Source: Myroides sp. N17-2
Lineage (GTDB): Bacteria; Bacteroidota; Bacteroidia; Flavobacteriales; Flavobacteriaceae
DNA length: 64,000 nt
Assembly: GCF_002286775.1 (NCBI RefSeq)
Contig: NZ_NSGJ01000007.1
Span: 62,001 to 126,000 of the forward strand
Reading direction: 5' to 3'
Position 1 is the first letter of the stretch. Every line of letters starts with the position of its first letter. Under the pieces are notes generated by a model. The model had not been told where the DNA came from. It saw only the letters and a program-made list of their open reading frames with translations, and ran no database searches. The position numbers and the translations under genes are program-made. This document shows positions 20,163 through 28,520 of this stretch, one piece after another.

Positions 20163-21437
20163 TTAATAGTGACATTTACCACATTCTAAACCACCCATTT
20201 GAGCTACAGTCAATTTCTCAACTCCGTATTTCTCTGATAATTCTTTGTGAATCTTAGCGTAATACTCATTGCTCTCTAACTTAACGTCAGTTTTTCTGTG
20301 ACAATCGATACACCATCCCATTGTTAATGGAGAGTGTTGTCTCATAATTTCCATTTCTTCAACTGGCCCGTGACAAGTTTGACATTCTAAACCAGCAACG
20401 TTAACGTGTTGAGAGTGATTATAGTATGCAAAGTCAGGTAAGTTGTGTATTCTAACCCATTTAACTGGTTTTTCTTTTCCAGTATATTTCTGAGTAGATG
20501 CATCCCATCCTACTGCATCATATAGTTTCTGAATCTCTCCAGTGTAGAACTCAGGAGTGTATTTACCGTAATCAACTCCAGCTTCACCTGTAAACTCACC
20601 AATGTTTTTATGACAGTTCATACAAACATTCAATGATGGAATACCAGATGTCTTACTAGATCTAGCAGAAGAGTGACAGTATTTACAATCAATACCGTTA
20701 TCACCAGCGTGAATCTTGTGAGAGAAGTGAATTGGCTGTACTGGTTCATACCCTTGATCAACACCTACCTGCATCATCCAACCATACGCGAAGTATGATC
20801 CGATCAGAATAAGTACTAATGTAGACACAATCACTAAAAACTTGTTTTTAACGAATGCAGCACATAAAGGAATAGTTTTGCGGACTTCAGGAGTTAATCC
20901 ATTAGCTTCAACTACTTTGTTTAATACCTTCTTAACGAAGAATAACATAGTAACCAAAAGCATCAACACAATAATTAATGCTCCTAATACAATCATATTA
21001 GAAACACCATCATTATTCGATGTACCTGCCGCTCCAGCTGCTCCAGCCACAGGTGCCGGTGCTTCTGCCTTAACTTCTGACGTATAAGCAATAATGTTAT
21101 CAATATCCTCATCTGACAATGCAGGGAAGTCATTCATAACAACCTTATTCCAGTCGTTAAATAATTTAACAGCAGCAGCATCTCCAGATTTAATTAATGA
21201 AGAACTACTTTTAATCCACTTGTGTAGCCAAGCTACATCATGTCGTTCAACTACTCCACGAAGAGCTGGTCCAGTAGAATTCCCATCTAACTTGTGACAT
21301 GCCGCACAGTTAGAGTTAAACAATTCCTTACCTTTTGCTGCATCTTGAGCAAACGAAATTGTAGTAAACGATAGCATTAACGCTAAACAAAAGAATAAAA
21401 TCTTTGAAAACGAATTATGGTTACCCACTTTTTTCAT
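20163..21437 (-). CDS. actA: Alternative complex III subunit ActA, multiheme cytochrome c
   Basis: Multiheme cytochrome subunit of alternative complex III. A signal peptide ends near Ala-30. Six CxxCH sites are present: CAACH at 44-48 in an N-terminal class-I cytochrome domain (with Met in MNDFPALSDEDI as a possible ligand), then CKYCH, CMNCH, CQTCH, CIDCH and CGKCH in the last 190 residues. Between them is a Pro/Ala linker and one or two membrane spans (NMIVLGALIIVLMLLVTMLF and a second near residue 200). The pentaheme C-terminal part is the canonical ActA; the N-terminal monoheme domain is an addition. First gene of the operon. Confidence 0.93.
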   Translation of the reverse strand: MKKVGNHNSFSKILFFCLALMLSFTTISFAQDAAKGKELFNSNCAACHKLDGNSTGPALRGVVERHDVAWLHKWIKSSSSLIKSGDAAAVKLFNDWNKVVMNDFPALSDEDIDNIIAYTSEVKAEAPAPVAGAAGAAGTSNNDGVSNMIVLGALIIVLMLLVTMLFFVKKVLNKVVEANGLTPEVRKTIPLCAAFVKNKFLVIVSTLVLILIGSYFAYGWMMQVGVDQGYEPVQPIHFSHKIHAGDNGIDCKYCHSSARSSKTSGIPSLNVCMNCHKNIGEFTGEAGVDYGKYTPEFYTGEIQKLYDAVGWDASTQKYTGKEKPVKWVRIHNLPDFAYYNHSQHVNVAGLECQTCHGPVEEMEIMRQHSPLTMGWCIDCHRKTDVKLESNEYYAKIHKELSEKYGVEKLTVAQMGGLECGKCHY

Positions 21438-21523
21438 AGTTATAAAATGATTTTCAACTAAACTTGGTATTATTTAACAGCCAATTAGACTGCTATCCTA
21501 TACACCTTATTTACAAACTCCGA

Positions 21524-21531
21524 CAAAAATA
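21524..21531 (-). promoter_or_regulatory. Putative -7 box of the act-cox operon
   Basis: TATTTTTG on the minus strand, 86 bases upstream of the actA ATG, fits TAnnTTTG. This leaves a leader of about 75-80 bases. The -33 region is T-rich but has no clean TTTG. Confidence 0.45.
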
Positions 21532-21628
21532 CAATTTATGACTTACTCTTAAAACCTTTAAACGGCTTAAAAGTCAATTTATATGCGTTCTAAATAACAT
21601 CTGATTACCTCATTATCAAGATAATTTG

Positions 21629-21636
21629 TAAATTTG
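21629..21636 (+). promoter_or_regulatory. Putative -7 box upstream of the SPOR-domain gene
   Basis: TAAATTTG lies 18 bases upstream of the ATG at 21655 and fits TAnnTTTG. Confidence 0.42.
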
Positions 21637-21654
21637 CTCTAAACATTATTCATT

Positions 21655-22035
21655 ATGAGATTTTTAAGAAATATTCTTGTCTTAAACTTAGTCCTATTTG
21701 CTAATAATCTGATTATAGCACAGTCTTCTAAAACCACGCTAAATGAGCCCTCAGCAGTAAAAGAGCTACTTAACAAGAAAAAGAACGCGAATACCTCTAC
21801 TGCAGTAAATGACAAATTCAAGATTCAAATCTTTTATGGAAAAAACACAGAGGCTAGATCTGCCTTAAGTTCGTTCAGAAGAATATATCCTGAGGTAAAT
21901 GCTACCATTGTTTATACCAATCCTTCTTATAAAGTATTAGTCGGAAATTATAAAACTAGACTTGATGCGGAGCGCAATCTAAAAGCCATTCAAAAAGACT
22001 TTGAACATGCATTACTTATCAGACCAGGTAAATAA
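21655..22035 (+). CDS. Secreted SPOR-domain protein
   Basis: A 126-residue protein with a signal peptide (MRFLRNILVLNLVLFANNLI, cleaved near IIAQ) and a C-terminal SPOR-like domain from about residue 57 (FKIQIFYGKNTEARSALSSF, then YKVLVGNYKTRLDAERNLKA). SPOR domains bind denuded peptidoglycan, often at division sites. It stands alone, divergent from the act operon and convergent with leuS, with a hairpin terminator 20 bases after its stop. The exact role cannot be read from the sequence. Confidence 0.85.
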   Translation: MRFLRNILVLNLVLFANNLIIAQSSKTTLNEPSAVKELLNKKKNANTSTAVNDKFKIQIFYGKNTEARSALSSFRRIYPEVNATIVYTNPSYKVLVGNYKTRLDAERNLKAIQKDFEHALLIRPGK

Positions 22036-22055
22036 TTCACAAATTTATAATAGAC

Positions 22056-22091
22056 AAAAAGGGTTGCTAGTAAAAACTAGCAACCCTTTTT
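22056..22091 (+). terminator. Terminator of the SPOR-domain gene
   Basis: AAAAAGGGTTGCTAG, a six-base loop, then CTAGCAACCC followed by a T-run. The stem is symmetrical enough to act on both strands. Confidence 0.88.
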
Positions 22092-22130
22092 ATTTATATA
22101 AAAACACCAATCAACCTATTTCAAAATACA

Positions 22131-22160
22131 AAAAGCCTTAACTCGAGAGCTAAGGCTTTT
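22131..22160 (-). terminator. Terminator of leuS
   Basis: AAAAGCCTTA, ten-base loop, TAAGGCTTTT, about 60 bases after the leuS stop. T-runs occur on both sides, so it may work in both directions. Confidence 0.78.
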
Positions 22161-22219
22161 CTTATACTATTCACATCATTTAATAATGTGTCTTTACTGT
22201 ATTCAAAACATGTGAAGTT

Positions 22220-25033
22220 TTACCCCACCAAGTTAATAATCTTACCCGGTACGATAATTACCTTTTTAGGAGCATTCCCTTGTAGTTGAGCTATTGTACG
22301 CTCATCTGCTAAGATAGCCGCTTTGATCTCTTCTTCAGTTAAATCTAATGGTAACTCAATCTTAAATCTCATTTTCCCATTAAACGACACAGGGTATTCC
22401 TTAGCACTCTCTACTAAATAAGAAGCTTTAAATTCTGGAAACTCTGCATAAGTAAGAGATGTAGCGTGTCCTAACATAGACCATAACTCTTCTGCGATAT
22501 GTGGCGCATATGGGGAAACGATAATTGCTAATGGCTCTAAGATACCTCTGTGGTTACACTTTTGTTGAGATAATTCATTTACACAAATCATAAATTGAGA
22601 AACCGAAGTATTGAAAGAGAAATTCTCTATATCTTCAGTAACCTTTTTGATTGTCTTATGAAGTGACTTATACATCTCTGGAGTAGGCTCATCATTTATC
22701 ACGACTACACCATTATCATCAGCATATAATCTCCATAGTTTTTTTAAGAAACCTGCTACTCCAGAAATACCAGCAGTATTCCATGGTTTTGCTTGTTCTA
22801 ATGGCCCTAAGAACATTTCGTATAAACGTAGTGTATCTGCTCCATATTCTTCACAGATATCATCTGGATTAACCACATTATAGTAAGACTTAGACATCTT
22901 CTCTACCTCATGACCAACGATATATTTACCATTCGCATTAAGAATAAACTCAGCTCCAGCATAATCAGGTCTCCAAGCTTTAAACTCTTCTGTATCTAAT
23001 TCTGAAGAAGAATTCACTAAGCCCACATAAGCATATAGCTGCTGTACTTTTTCATCCTTAATCATATCCTTAGATATAAAGGTATTCGTACCCTCTATTC
23101 TATATACGAAAGCAGAAGTTCCTAAGATCATTCCTTGGTTAATTAATTTTTTGAAAGGCTCTTCTGTTGGAGCAACTCCAAAATCTTTTAAGAACTTATT
23201 CCAAAAACGACTGTATAATAGGTGTCCTGTAGCGTGCTCATTCCCTCCTATATATAAGTCTACATTTTGCCAATATGCCAATGCCTCTGGTGAAGCGATA
23301 TCTTCAGTATTCTGAGGATCCATATAACGCATCCAGTACCACGAAGAACCAGCCCATCCAGGCATTGTATTTAATTCTAGAGGGAATACAGATACTCCAT
23401 CTATTTTGTCGTTTTCTACTACTTTATTATTTACTGTATCCCATGCCCATACTGCAGCATTTCCTAAAGGTGGTTGTCCATCTTCAGTAGGTAAGTATTT
23501 TTCTACTTCTGGAAGAACGATTGGAAGATATTTCTTGTCAATCATCTTTGGAAGATTATTTACGTAGTACACAGGGAAAGGTTCACCCCAATAACGCTGA
23601 CGAGAAAATACTGCGTCGCGTAAACGGTAGTTCGTTTTACCTTTACCATGTCCTATTTTTTCTAATGCTTCGATAGCTTTAACAGTAGCTTCTTTATAGC
23701 CTAATCCATTTAAGAAATCAGACTCTATTAATAAGAAACCTTCTTTATCAGCATAAGCTTCTTCTGTAATATCTTGATTAAAGATATTTTTGATTGCTAT
23801 ATTAAAATGCTTAGCGAATGCATAATCTCTAGTATCACCAGCAGGCACAGCCATAACAGCTCCTGTACCATAACCAGCTAATACATAATCACCAATCCAT
23901 ATCTCGATTGGCTCTTTCGTGAATGGGTGTTCAGCATATGCTCCAGTAAACACACCAGAGATAGTCTTCACATCTGCCATACGATCACGCTCACTACGCT
24001 TAGAAGTAGCTTCTACATAAGCTTCAACAGCTGCTTTTTGATCAGCAGTAGTAATCTTACTTACTAAATCATGCTCAGGAGCTAACGTCATAAAGCTAAC
24101 ACCGAATATCGTATCAGGTCTAGTAGTAAACACTTCGATAGTATCCTCTCCTTCTTTAAGATTAAACACTACAGACGCCCCTACAGACTTCCCGATCCAG
24201 TTACGTTGACTCTCTTTAATACTCTCTGTCCAGTCAATATCATTAAGCCCTTGTAGTAAACGCTCTGCATAAGCAGATATACGCATACTCCATTGCTTCA
24301 TTTTCTTTCTCACTACAGGATGACCCCCACGCTCTGACAGACCATCTTTGATCTCATCATTAGCAAGTACAGTACCTAACGCAGGACACCAGTTTACTTC
24401 TGTCTCTGCTAAGTAAGTCATTCTATATTTAAGTAACATTGTCTCTTTCTCATCTGCACTGAATGCATTCCACTGATCTGCACTGAATACTTCGATAGCA
24501 TCGTCACATACAGCCTGCACATTTGCATTTCCTTCTTTTTCAAAAATCGCTACTAATGTATCAATCGATTCAGCTTTATCACTTACCTTATTATACCATG
24601 CATTAAAAAGTTGGATGAATATCCACTGTGTGTGCTTATAATAATCCGCATTAGAAGTACGTACCTCTCTACTCCAATCAAAAGAGAAACCAATTTTATC
24701 TAACTGCTCTCTATATCTAGCAATGTTCACTTCTGTTGTTACAGCAGGATGTTGCCCTGTTTGGATAGCATACTGCTCAGCAGGAAGTCCAAAACTATCA
24801 TATCCTTGAGGGTGGAGAACATTAAAACCTTGTTGACGTTTAAAACGAGTATAGATATCTGATGCGATATATCCGAGTGGATGCCCCACGTGTAACCCTG
24901 CTCCAGATGGATAAGGGAACATATCTAAGATGTAATACTTCGGTTTATCAGTGTTATTCTCGGTTTTGAAAGTTTGGTTTTCTTTCCAAAATTTCTGCCA
25001 TTTAGCTTCAATTTCGTTTGGATAATACTTCAT
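22220..25033 (-). CDS. leuS: Leucyl-tRNA synthetase
   Basis: Class I aminoacyl-tRNA synthetase charging tRNA-Leu. At 937 residues it is normal for the bacterial enzyme including the CP1 editing domain. The HIGH motif is in DMFPYPSGAGLHVGHPLGY near residue 45, editing-domain TTRPDTIFGVSFMTLAPEH near 310, and the KMSKS loop is EKMSKSYYNVVNPDD near 710. It ends in the expected anticodon-binding and C-terminal region. It is monocistronic by position, with a terminator downstream and a 313-base gap to the divergent ftsX. Confidence 0.98.
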   Translation of the reverse strand: MKYYPNEIEAKWQKFWKENQTFKTENNTDKPKYYILDMFPYPSGAGLHVGHPLGYIASDIYTRFKRQQGFNVLHPQGYDSFGLPAEQYAIQTGQHPAVTTEVNIARYREQLDKIGFSFDWSREVRTSNADYYKHTQWIFIQLFNAWYNKVSDKAESIDTLVAIFEKEGNANVQAVCDDAIEVFSADQWNAFSADEKETMLLKYRMTYLAETEVNWCPALGTVLANDEIKDGLSERGGHPVVRKKMKQWSMRISAYAERLLQGLNDIDWTESIKESQRNWIGKSVGASVVFNLKEGEDTIEVFTTRPDTIFGVSFMTLAPEHDLVSKITTADQKAAVEAYVEATSKRSERDRMADVKTISGVFTGAYAEHPFTKEPIEIWIGDYVLAGYGTGAVMAVPAGDTRDYAFAKHFNIAIKNIFNQDITEEAYADKEGFLLIESDFLNGLGYKEATVKAIEALEKIGHGKGKTNYRLRDAVFSRQRYWGEPFPVYYVNNLPKMIDKKYLPIVLPEVEKYLPTEDGQPPLGNAAVWAWDTVNNKVVENDKIDGVSVFPLELNTMPGWAGSSWYWMRYMDPQNTEDIASPEALAYWQNVDLYIGGNEHATGHLLYSRFWNKFLKDFGVAPTEEPFKKLINQGMILGTSAFVYRIEGTNTFISKDMIKDEKVQQLYAYVGLVNSSSELDTEEFKAWRPDYAGAEFILNANGKYIVGHEVEKMSKSYYNVVNPDDICEEYGADTLRLYEMFLGPLEQAKPWNTAGISGVAGFLKKLWRLYADDNGVVVINDEPTPEMYKSLHKTIKKVTEDIENFSFNTSVSQFMICVNELSQQKCNHRGILEPLAIIVSPYAPHIAEELWSMLGHATSLTYAEFPEFKASYLVESAKEYPVSFNGKMRFKIELPLDLTEEEIKAAILADERTIAQLQGNAPKKVIIVPGKIINLVG

Positions 25034-25346
25034 ACTATAATTTATATATCAAATTTTACACTTGGGTCTTTGTTTAACTACTACAGATTATGCCGCTGAG
25101 CTCAGTAAATATGCAACTACAACAGTCCTAATATTTTTGACTAAGCTAAGATAAATACTTTAAAAAATGAACTGACTTACAGAACACTTCTACCCTATCT
25201 ATCAACAACTAATCTGTGATTTCATCAAAAATCCCATCAGTTCAGGCAAAAATAAACTATATTTATAACAATTAGAAAACTTTAATCGTTATTGTCTTAA
25301 TAAAAACGTTTTTGTTTGTTATTTTTACGCACTTAAATTAGATTGT
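25034..25346. other. Intergenic region between divergent leuS and ftsX
   Basis: This A+T-rich gap must hold the leuS and ftsX promoters. I found no perfect TAnnTTTG box; TATTTTTA at 25320 is a 7-of-8 match for ftsX. A 10-base palindrome CTGAGCTCAG lies at about 25093. No open frame or RNA gene was recognised. Confidence 0.5.
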
Positions 25347-26228
25347 ATGGCAAGCTCTTATGAAAAATATCAAAAGCGAAGATTAATCTCTTCTTATTTT
25401 TCTGTTATCCTTAGTATTTTCTTAGTGCTATTCCTTTTAGGATCACTATGCTTATTCGTTATTAACTCTAAAAAAATCTCAGATAACTTTAGAGAGAATA
25501 TACCGATGACAATATTCATCGAAAAGAGCACTACCAAAGCTGATTTAGACAAATTCGGTGCATCATTAGGCAAAAAGAACTATATAAAAGAAGTGAAATT
25601 CGTTTCTAAAGAAGAAGCTGCTAAAGAACACCAAGAAACCTTAGGAGAGGACTTCGTAGAATACTTAGGTTTTAACCCATTGCAAGATTCTTATGACATC
25701 CACCTTAAAGGTGAATATGTAGTGAATGACAGTATCGATACTATCCTTAAAGAATTAAATGCGAATACAGCTATATCTGATATTAAATACGATAAACAAT
25801 TAGTAGATCTAGTAAATGAGAATGTAGATAAAGTAGCTCAATGGGTACTTATATTAGCTGCATTCCTAACTGTAGTATCTATGCTATTAATCAATAGTTC
25901 ACTGCGTTTACTAATCTTTTCTAGTCGATTCACGATTAAAACAATGCAAATGGTAGGTGCTACTAAGCGCTTCATTAGAAGACCATTTATTAATCACAGT
26001 ATGAAACTAGGGATTATCGGTTCTATATTAGCTATTATTGCAATCACAGCACTTACTTTCTACGCAGACAGTAAGATGCCAGACTTAAACATCAATCCTA
26101 AAGAGGATTATATGCCTTTAGTAATTGTATCTATTGGTATACTAGTACTTGGAATGCTTATTACTAGTATTAGTACATTCTTTGCTACACAAAGATTCTT
26201 AAACCTAAAATCAGACGAACTTTATTAA
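25347..26228 (+). CDS. ftsX: Cell division protein FtsX
   Basis: Membrane partner of the ATPase FtsE; the pair controls peptidoglycan hydrolases at the septum. The 293 residues show the FtsX plan: one N-terminal span (SVILSIFLVLFLLGSLCLFV), an extracytoplasmic domain of about 110 residues, then three C-terminal spans, with the conserved stretch FTIKTMQMVGATKRFIRRPF before the last two. The DUF3098 gene starts one base after its stop, beginning a tight operon with uppP and truB. ftsE is not in the window. Confidence 0.95.
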   Translation: MASSYEKYQKRRLISSYFSVILSIFLVLFLLGSLCLFVINSKKISDNFRENIPMTIFIEKSTTKADLDKFGASLGKKNYIKEVKFVSKEEAAKEHQETLGEDFVEYLGFNPLQDSYDIHLKGEYVVNDSIDTILKELNANTAISDIKYDKQLVDLVNENVDKVAQWVLILAAFLTVVSMLLINSSLRLLIFSSRFTIKTMQMVGATKRFIRRPFINHSMKLGIIGSILAIIAITALTFYADSKMPDLNINPKEDYMPLVIVSIGILVLGMLITSISTFFATQRFLNLKSDELY

Positions 26229-26229
26229 T

Positions 26230-26472
26230 ATGAAAGATCAAGATCAAAACAAAGGTGCTCTTCTTTTCTCTAAGAAGAATTACATTATTCTGCTAGTAAG
26301 TATTGCACTTGTTGCTTTAAGTTTTTTCTTAATGGCAGGGGCTACTAATGATGTACCTACAGAATTTAATGAAGACATTTACAGCTTTAGACGTATACAC
26401 TTAGCGCCAGCTGTATTCTTTATCGCTATGGGAGTAGCAATCTACGCAATATTCAAAAAAGATAACAAATAA
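26230..26472 (+). CDS. DUF3098 family small membrane protein
   Basis: An 80-residue protein with two hydrophobic segments (YIILLVSIALVALSFFLMAG and HLAPAVFFIAMGVAIYAIF) joined by a short loop. It matches the DUF3098 type commonly found between ftsX and uppP in Bacteroidota. It starts one base after ftsX and ends 17 bases before uppP, so it is co-translated with them. No function is known; the position suggests a role in envelope or division. Confidence 0.85.
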   Translation: MKDQDQNKGALLFSKKNYIILLVSIALVALSFFLMAGATNDVPTEFNEDIYSFRRIHLAPAVFFIAMGVAIYAIFKKDNK

Positions 26473-26489
26473 CAAACTACATACACTAA

Positions 26490-27299
26490 ATGGATTTAAT
26501 ACAAGCTATCCTCCTAGCCATAGTAGAAGGACTAACTGAATATCTACCTGTATCTTCTACAGCACACATGATATTTTTAAGTTCTGCTTACGGCATTCAA
26601 GAAGACGAATTCGTTAAACTTTTTCAAACTGCTATACAGTTCGGAGCTATCCTAGCCGTTGTTGCACTATATTGGAGAAAGTTCCTTGACTTCAGTAAAC
26701 TTAACTTTTACAAAAAACTAGTACTAGCGGTTATACCAGCTTTAGTTTTAGGTAAGTTATTTGACGAAGCCATAGACAAGGTTTTAGGAGAAACTATCTA
26801 TATCGCTATTATGTTGATAATAGGTGGTATTGTATTAATTTTTATAGATAAATACTTCAAGAACCCAAAGACGGTTAGAGAAGAAGATATCACTGTTAAG
26901 CAAGCTATAACTATTGGTTTTTGGCAATGTCTAGCGATGATGCCAGGCACGAGTAGATCTGCTGCTTCTATCATCGGAGGTATGCAACAAGGTCTGTCAC
27001 GTCAAGTAGCTGCTGAGTTCTCATTCTTCTTAGCTGTACCTACTATGGCAGCTGTGACTGTATATTCTATCGTATTAAAGAAATATGAATCAGGAAGAAT
27101 AGGATACGAGATATTATTAGACAATCCAGATAATATGAAGTTATTCTTATTAGGTAACGTCATCGCGTTTGTTGTATCTATTGTCGCAATCAAATTCTTT
27201 ATCGGAATTATCAAAAAATACGGTTTCAAACCATGGGGATACTATCGTATCATCGCAGGAGCTTTATTACTACTATACTTCGGATATCTTAAACAATAA
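26490..27299 (+). CDS. uppP: Undecaprenyl-diphosphatase UppP
   Basis: Dephosphorylates undecaprenyl pyrophosphate so the lipid carrier for cell-wall precursors can be reused; the activity also gives bacitracin tolerance. The 269 residues with about eight spans carry both family signatures: EGLTEYLPVSSTAHMIFLSS near residue 10 and MMPGTSRSAASIIGGMQQG near 150. The stop overlaps the truB start by one base (TAATG), indicating translational coupling. Confidence 0.97.
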   Translation: MDLIQAILLAIVEGLTEYLPVSSTAHMIFLSSAYGIQEDEFVKLFQTAIQFGAILAVVALYWRKFLDFSKLNFYKKLVLAVIPALVLGKLFDEAIDKVLGETIYIAIMLIIGGIVLIFIDKYFKNPKTVREEDITVKQAITIGFWQCLAMMPGTSRSAASIIGGMQQGLSRQVAAEFSFFLAVPTMAAVTVYSIVLKKYESGRIGYEILLDNPDNMKLFLLGNVIAFVVSIVAIKFFIGIIKKYGFKPWGYYRIIAGALLLLYFGYLKQ

Positions 27300-28027
27300 T
27301 GATACAATACAATAAAGAAGCCTTCCAAGAAGGGCAAATACTCTTAATAGACAAACCGCTTACTTGGTCATCGTTTCAGGCTGTGAACAAGATTAAATGG
27401 CTATTAAAAAAACACTTTGAATTGAAGAAAATTAAAGTAGGACACGCAGGGACATTAGATCCATTAGCGTCAGGACTACTGATTATCTGTACAGGCAAAT
27501 TCACTAAACAAATCAGTGAACTACAAGGGCAAATCAAAGAATACACAGGAACAATCACTTTAGGCGGAACAACTCCTTCTTATGACTTAGAGACAGAGAT
27601 AGACCAGACCTATCCTACAGAGCATATCACTGATAGCATACTAGACGAAGCTAGAGTATCATTTATCGGTACGATAGAACAACGTCCTCCTATCTTCTCT
27701 GCTCTTAAGAAAGACGGTAAACGCCTTTATGAGCACGCTCGTAAAGGAGAAGAAGTAGAGATACCTACTCGTCCGATCACAATCGAAGAGTTCGAATTAA
27801 CTAACGTAGAGATGCCTAATGTAGATTTTAGAGCAGTATGTTCTAAAGGTACATACATCAGATCTCTAGCTTATGACTTCGGCCTTAAAGTTAATTCAGG
27901 AGCACACTTAAGTGCATTACGCAGAACTAAAATAGGTGACTTCGATGTTGCAAACGCTGTTACTCCAGAACAATTTGAAGAACAGTTATTAAAAGCACTA
28001 GGCATCGACACTTCAGTACAAGAGTAA
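27299..28027 (+). CDS. truB: tRNA pseudouridine-55 synthase TruB
   Basis: Converts uridine 55 of the tRNA T-loop to pseudouridine. The catalytic aspartate is in KVGHAGTLDPLASGLLIICT near residue 50, with SALKKDGKRLYEHARKGEEV and VCSKGTYIRSLAYDFG downstream, all typical of TruB. The 242-residue length fits the short form without a PUA domain. Last gene of the ftsX operon; a terminator follows after 23 bases. Confidence 0.97.
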   Translation: MIQYNKEAFQEGQILLIDKPLTWSSFQAVNKIKWLLKKHFELKKIKVGHAGTLDPLASGLLIICTGKFTKQISELQGQIKEYTGTITLGGTTPSYDLETEIDQTYPTEHITDSILDEARVSFIGTIEQRPPIFSALKKDGKRLYEHARKGEEVEIPTRPITIEEFELTNVEMPNVDFRAVCSKGTYIRSLAYDFGLKVNSGAHLSALRRTKIGDFDVANAVTPEQFEEQLLKALGIDTSVQE

Positions 28028-28050
28028 CATTTACCTAAATACATAATCAA

Positions 28051-28079
28051 AAGCTACAAGGAGACTTGTGGCTTTTTTT
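28051..28079 (+). terminator. Terminator of the ftsX-uppP-truB operon
   Basis: AAGCTACAAG, loop GAGA, CTTGTGGCTT, then a run of T. One T-G wobble in a 10-bp stem. Confidence 0.85.
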
Positions 28080-28089
28080 ATTCCATCCA

Positions 28090-28495
28090 TCACCCATTAC
28101 TATATTGCTTTGGGGTTAAGCCTGTATATCGTTTAAAATAACGAAAAAACAAGGTTGCTTCCTTAAACCCAGATTACGCATTAGCCAAATACTGCAAAGC
28201 AATTCTACTTCATAGTTCTTTCATTAGCTCTAAAACCATACTATATTATGCTTGTATCACTAATTCAGACCTACCTTGTATAATTACTTTTCGTTTATAT
28301 GTCTATCGCGTAATCTGGGTTAAATCCAAGTTCTTCTGATATTTTGTTTATATTCATACTTGATGATTTCAATAAAGACTTCGCATACAGAACGACTACC
28401 TCATTTATCCAATTGGGAACACAAATATTATGAGATATAAACAGTGAAGAGTGAGGCTTTTTCTTAATGCTATACACTATGTCACACCATCCCTT
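28090..28495 (-). pseudogene. AraC-family regulator remnant, interrupted by a 152-bp element
   Basis: Read on the minus strand, the part before the element gives WINEVVVLYAKSLLKSSSMN and INKISEELGF; the part after it gives KEATLFFRYFKRYTGLTPKQ then YSNG and a stop. Joined, they form the second helix-turn-helix of an AraC-type DNA-binding domain. The junction is GGA-TTTAA-element-TTTAA-GGAAG, so removal of the element and one TTTAA restores GGA TTT AAG GAA (G-F-K-E) in frame. The gene is also missing its N-terminal part: an in-frame stop lies at 28496-28498 and only about 80 codons of the expected 250-300 remain. Therefore it was probably already truncated or was truncated later. Confidence 0.85.
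28168..28319 (-). mobile_element. MITE-like element, copy B (152 bp, flanked by TTAAA)
   Basis: Begins CCCAGATTACGC and ends GCGTAATCTGGG, a perfect 12-bp terminal inverted repeat. TTAAA occurs directly on both sides (28163-28167 and 28320-28324) and looks like a target-site duplication of the TTTAA in the interrupted AraC frame. It is inverted relative to copy A at 9968-10117. It has no credible coding capacity. The perfect ends suggest it is the younger or better preserved copy. Its autonomous parent is unknown; the short length fits a non-autonomous element. Confidence 0.85.
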
Positions 28496-28520
28496 CTACC
28501 AATCCTTATTAGGAGATTAT

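Noticed and set aside
28295..28477. A 60-residue independent gene
   Set aside because: It is the N-terminal portion of the AraC remnant running into the inserted element; it has no start context of its own.
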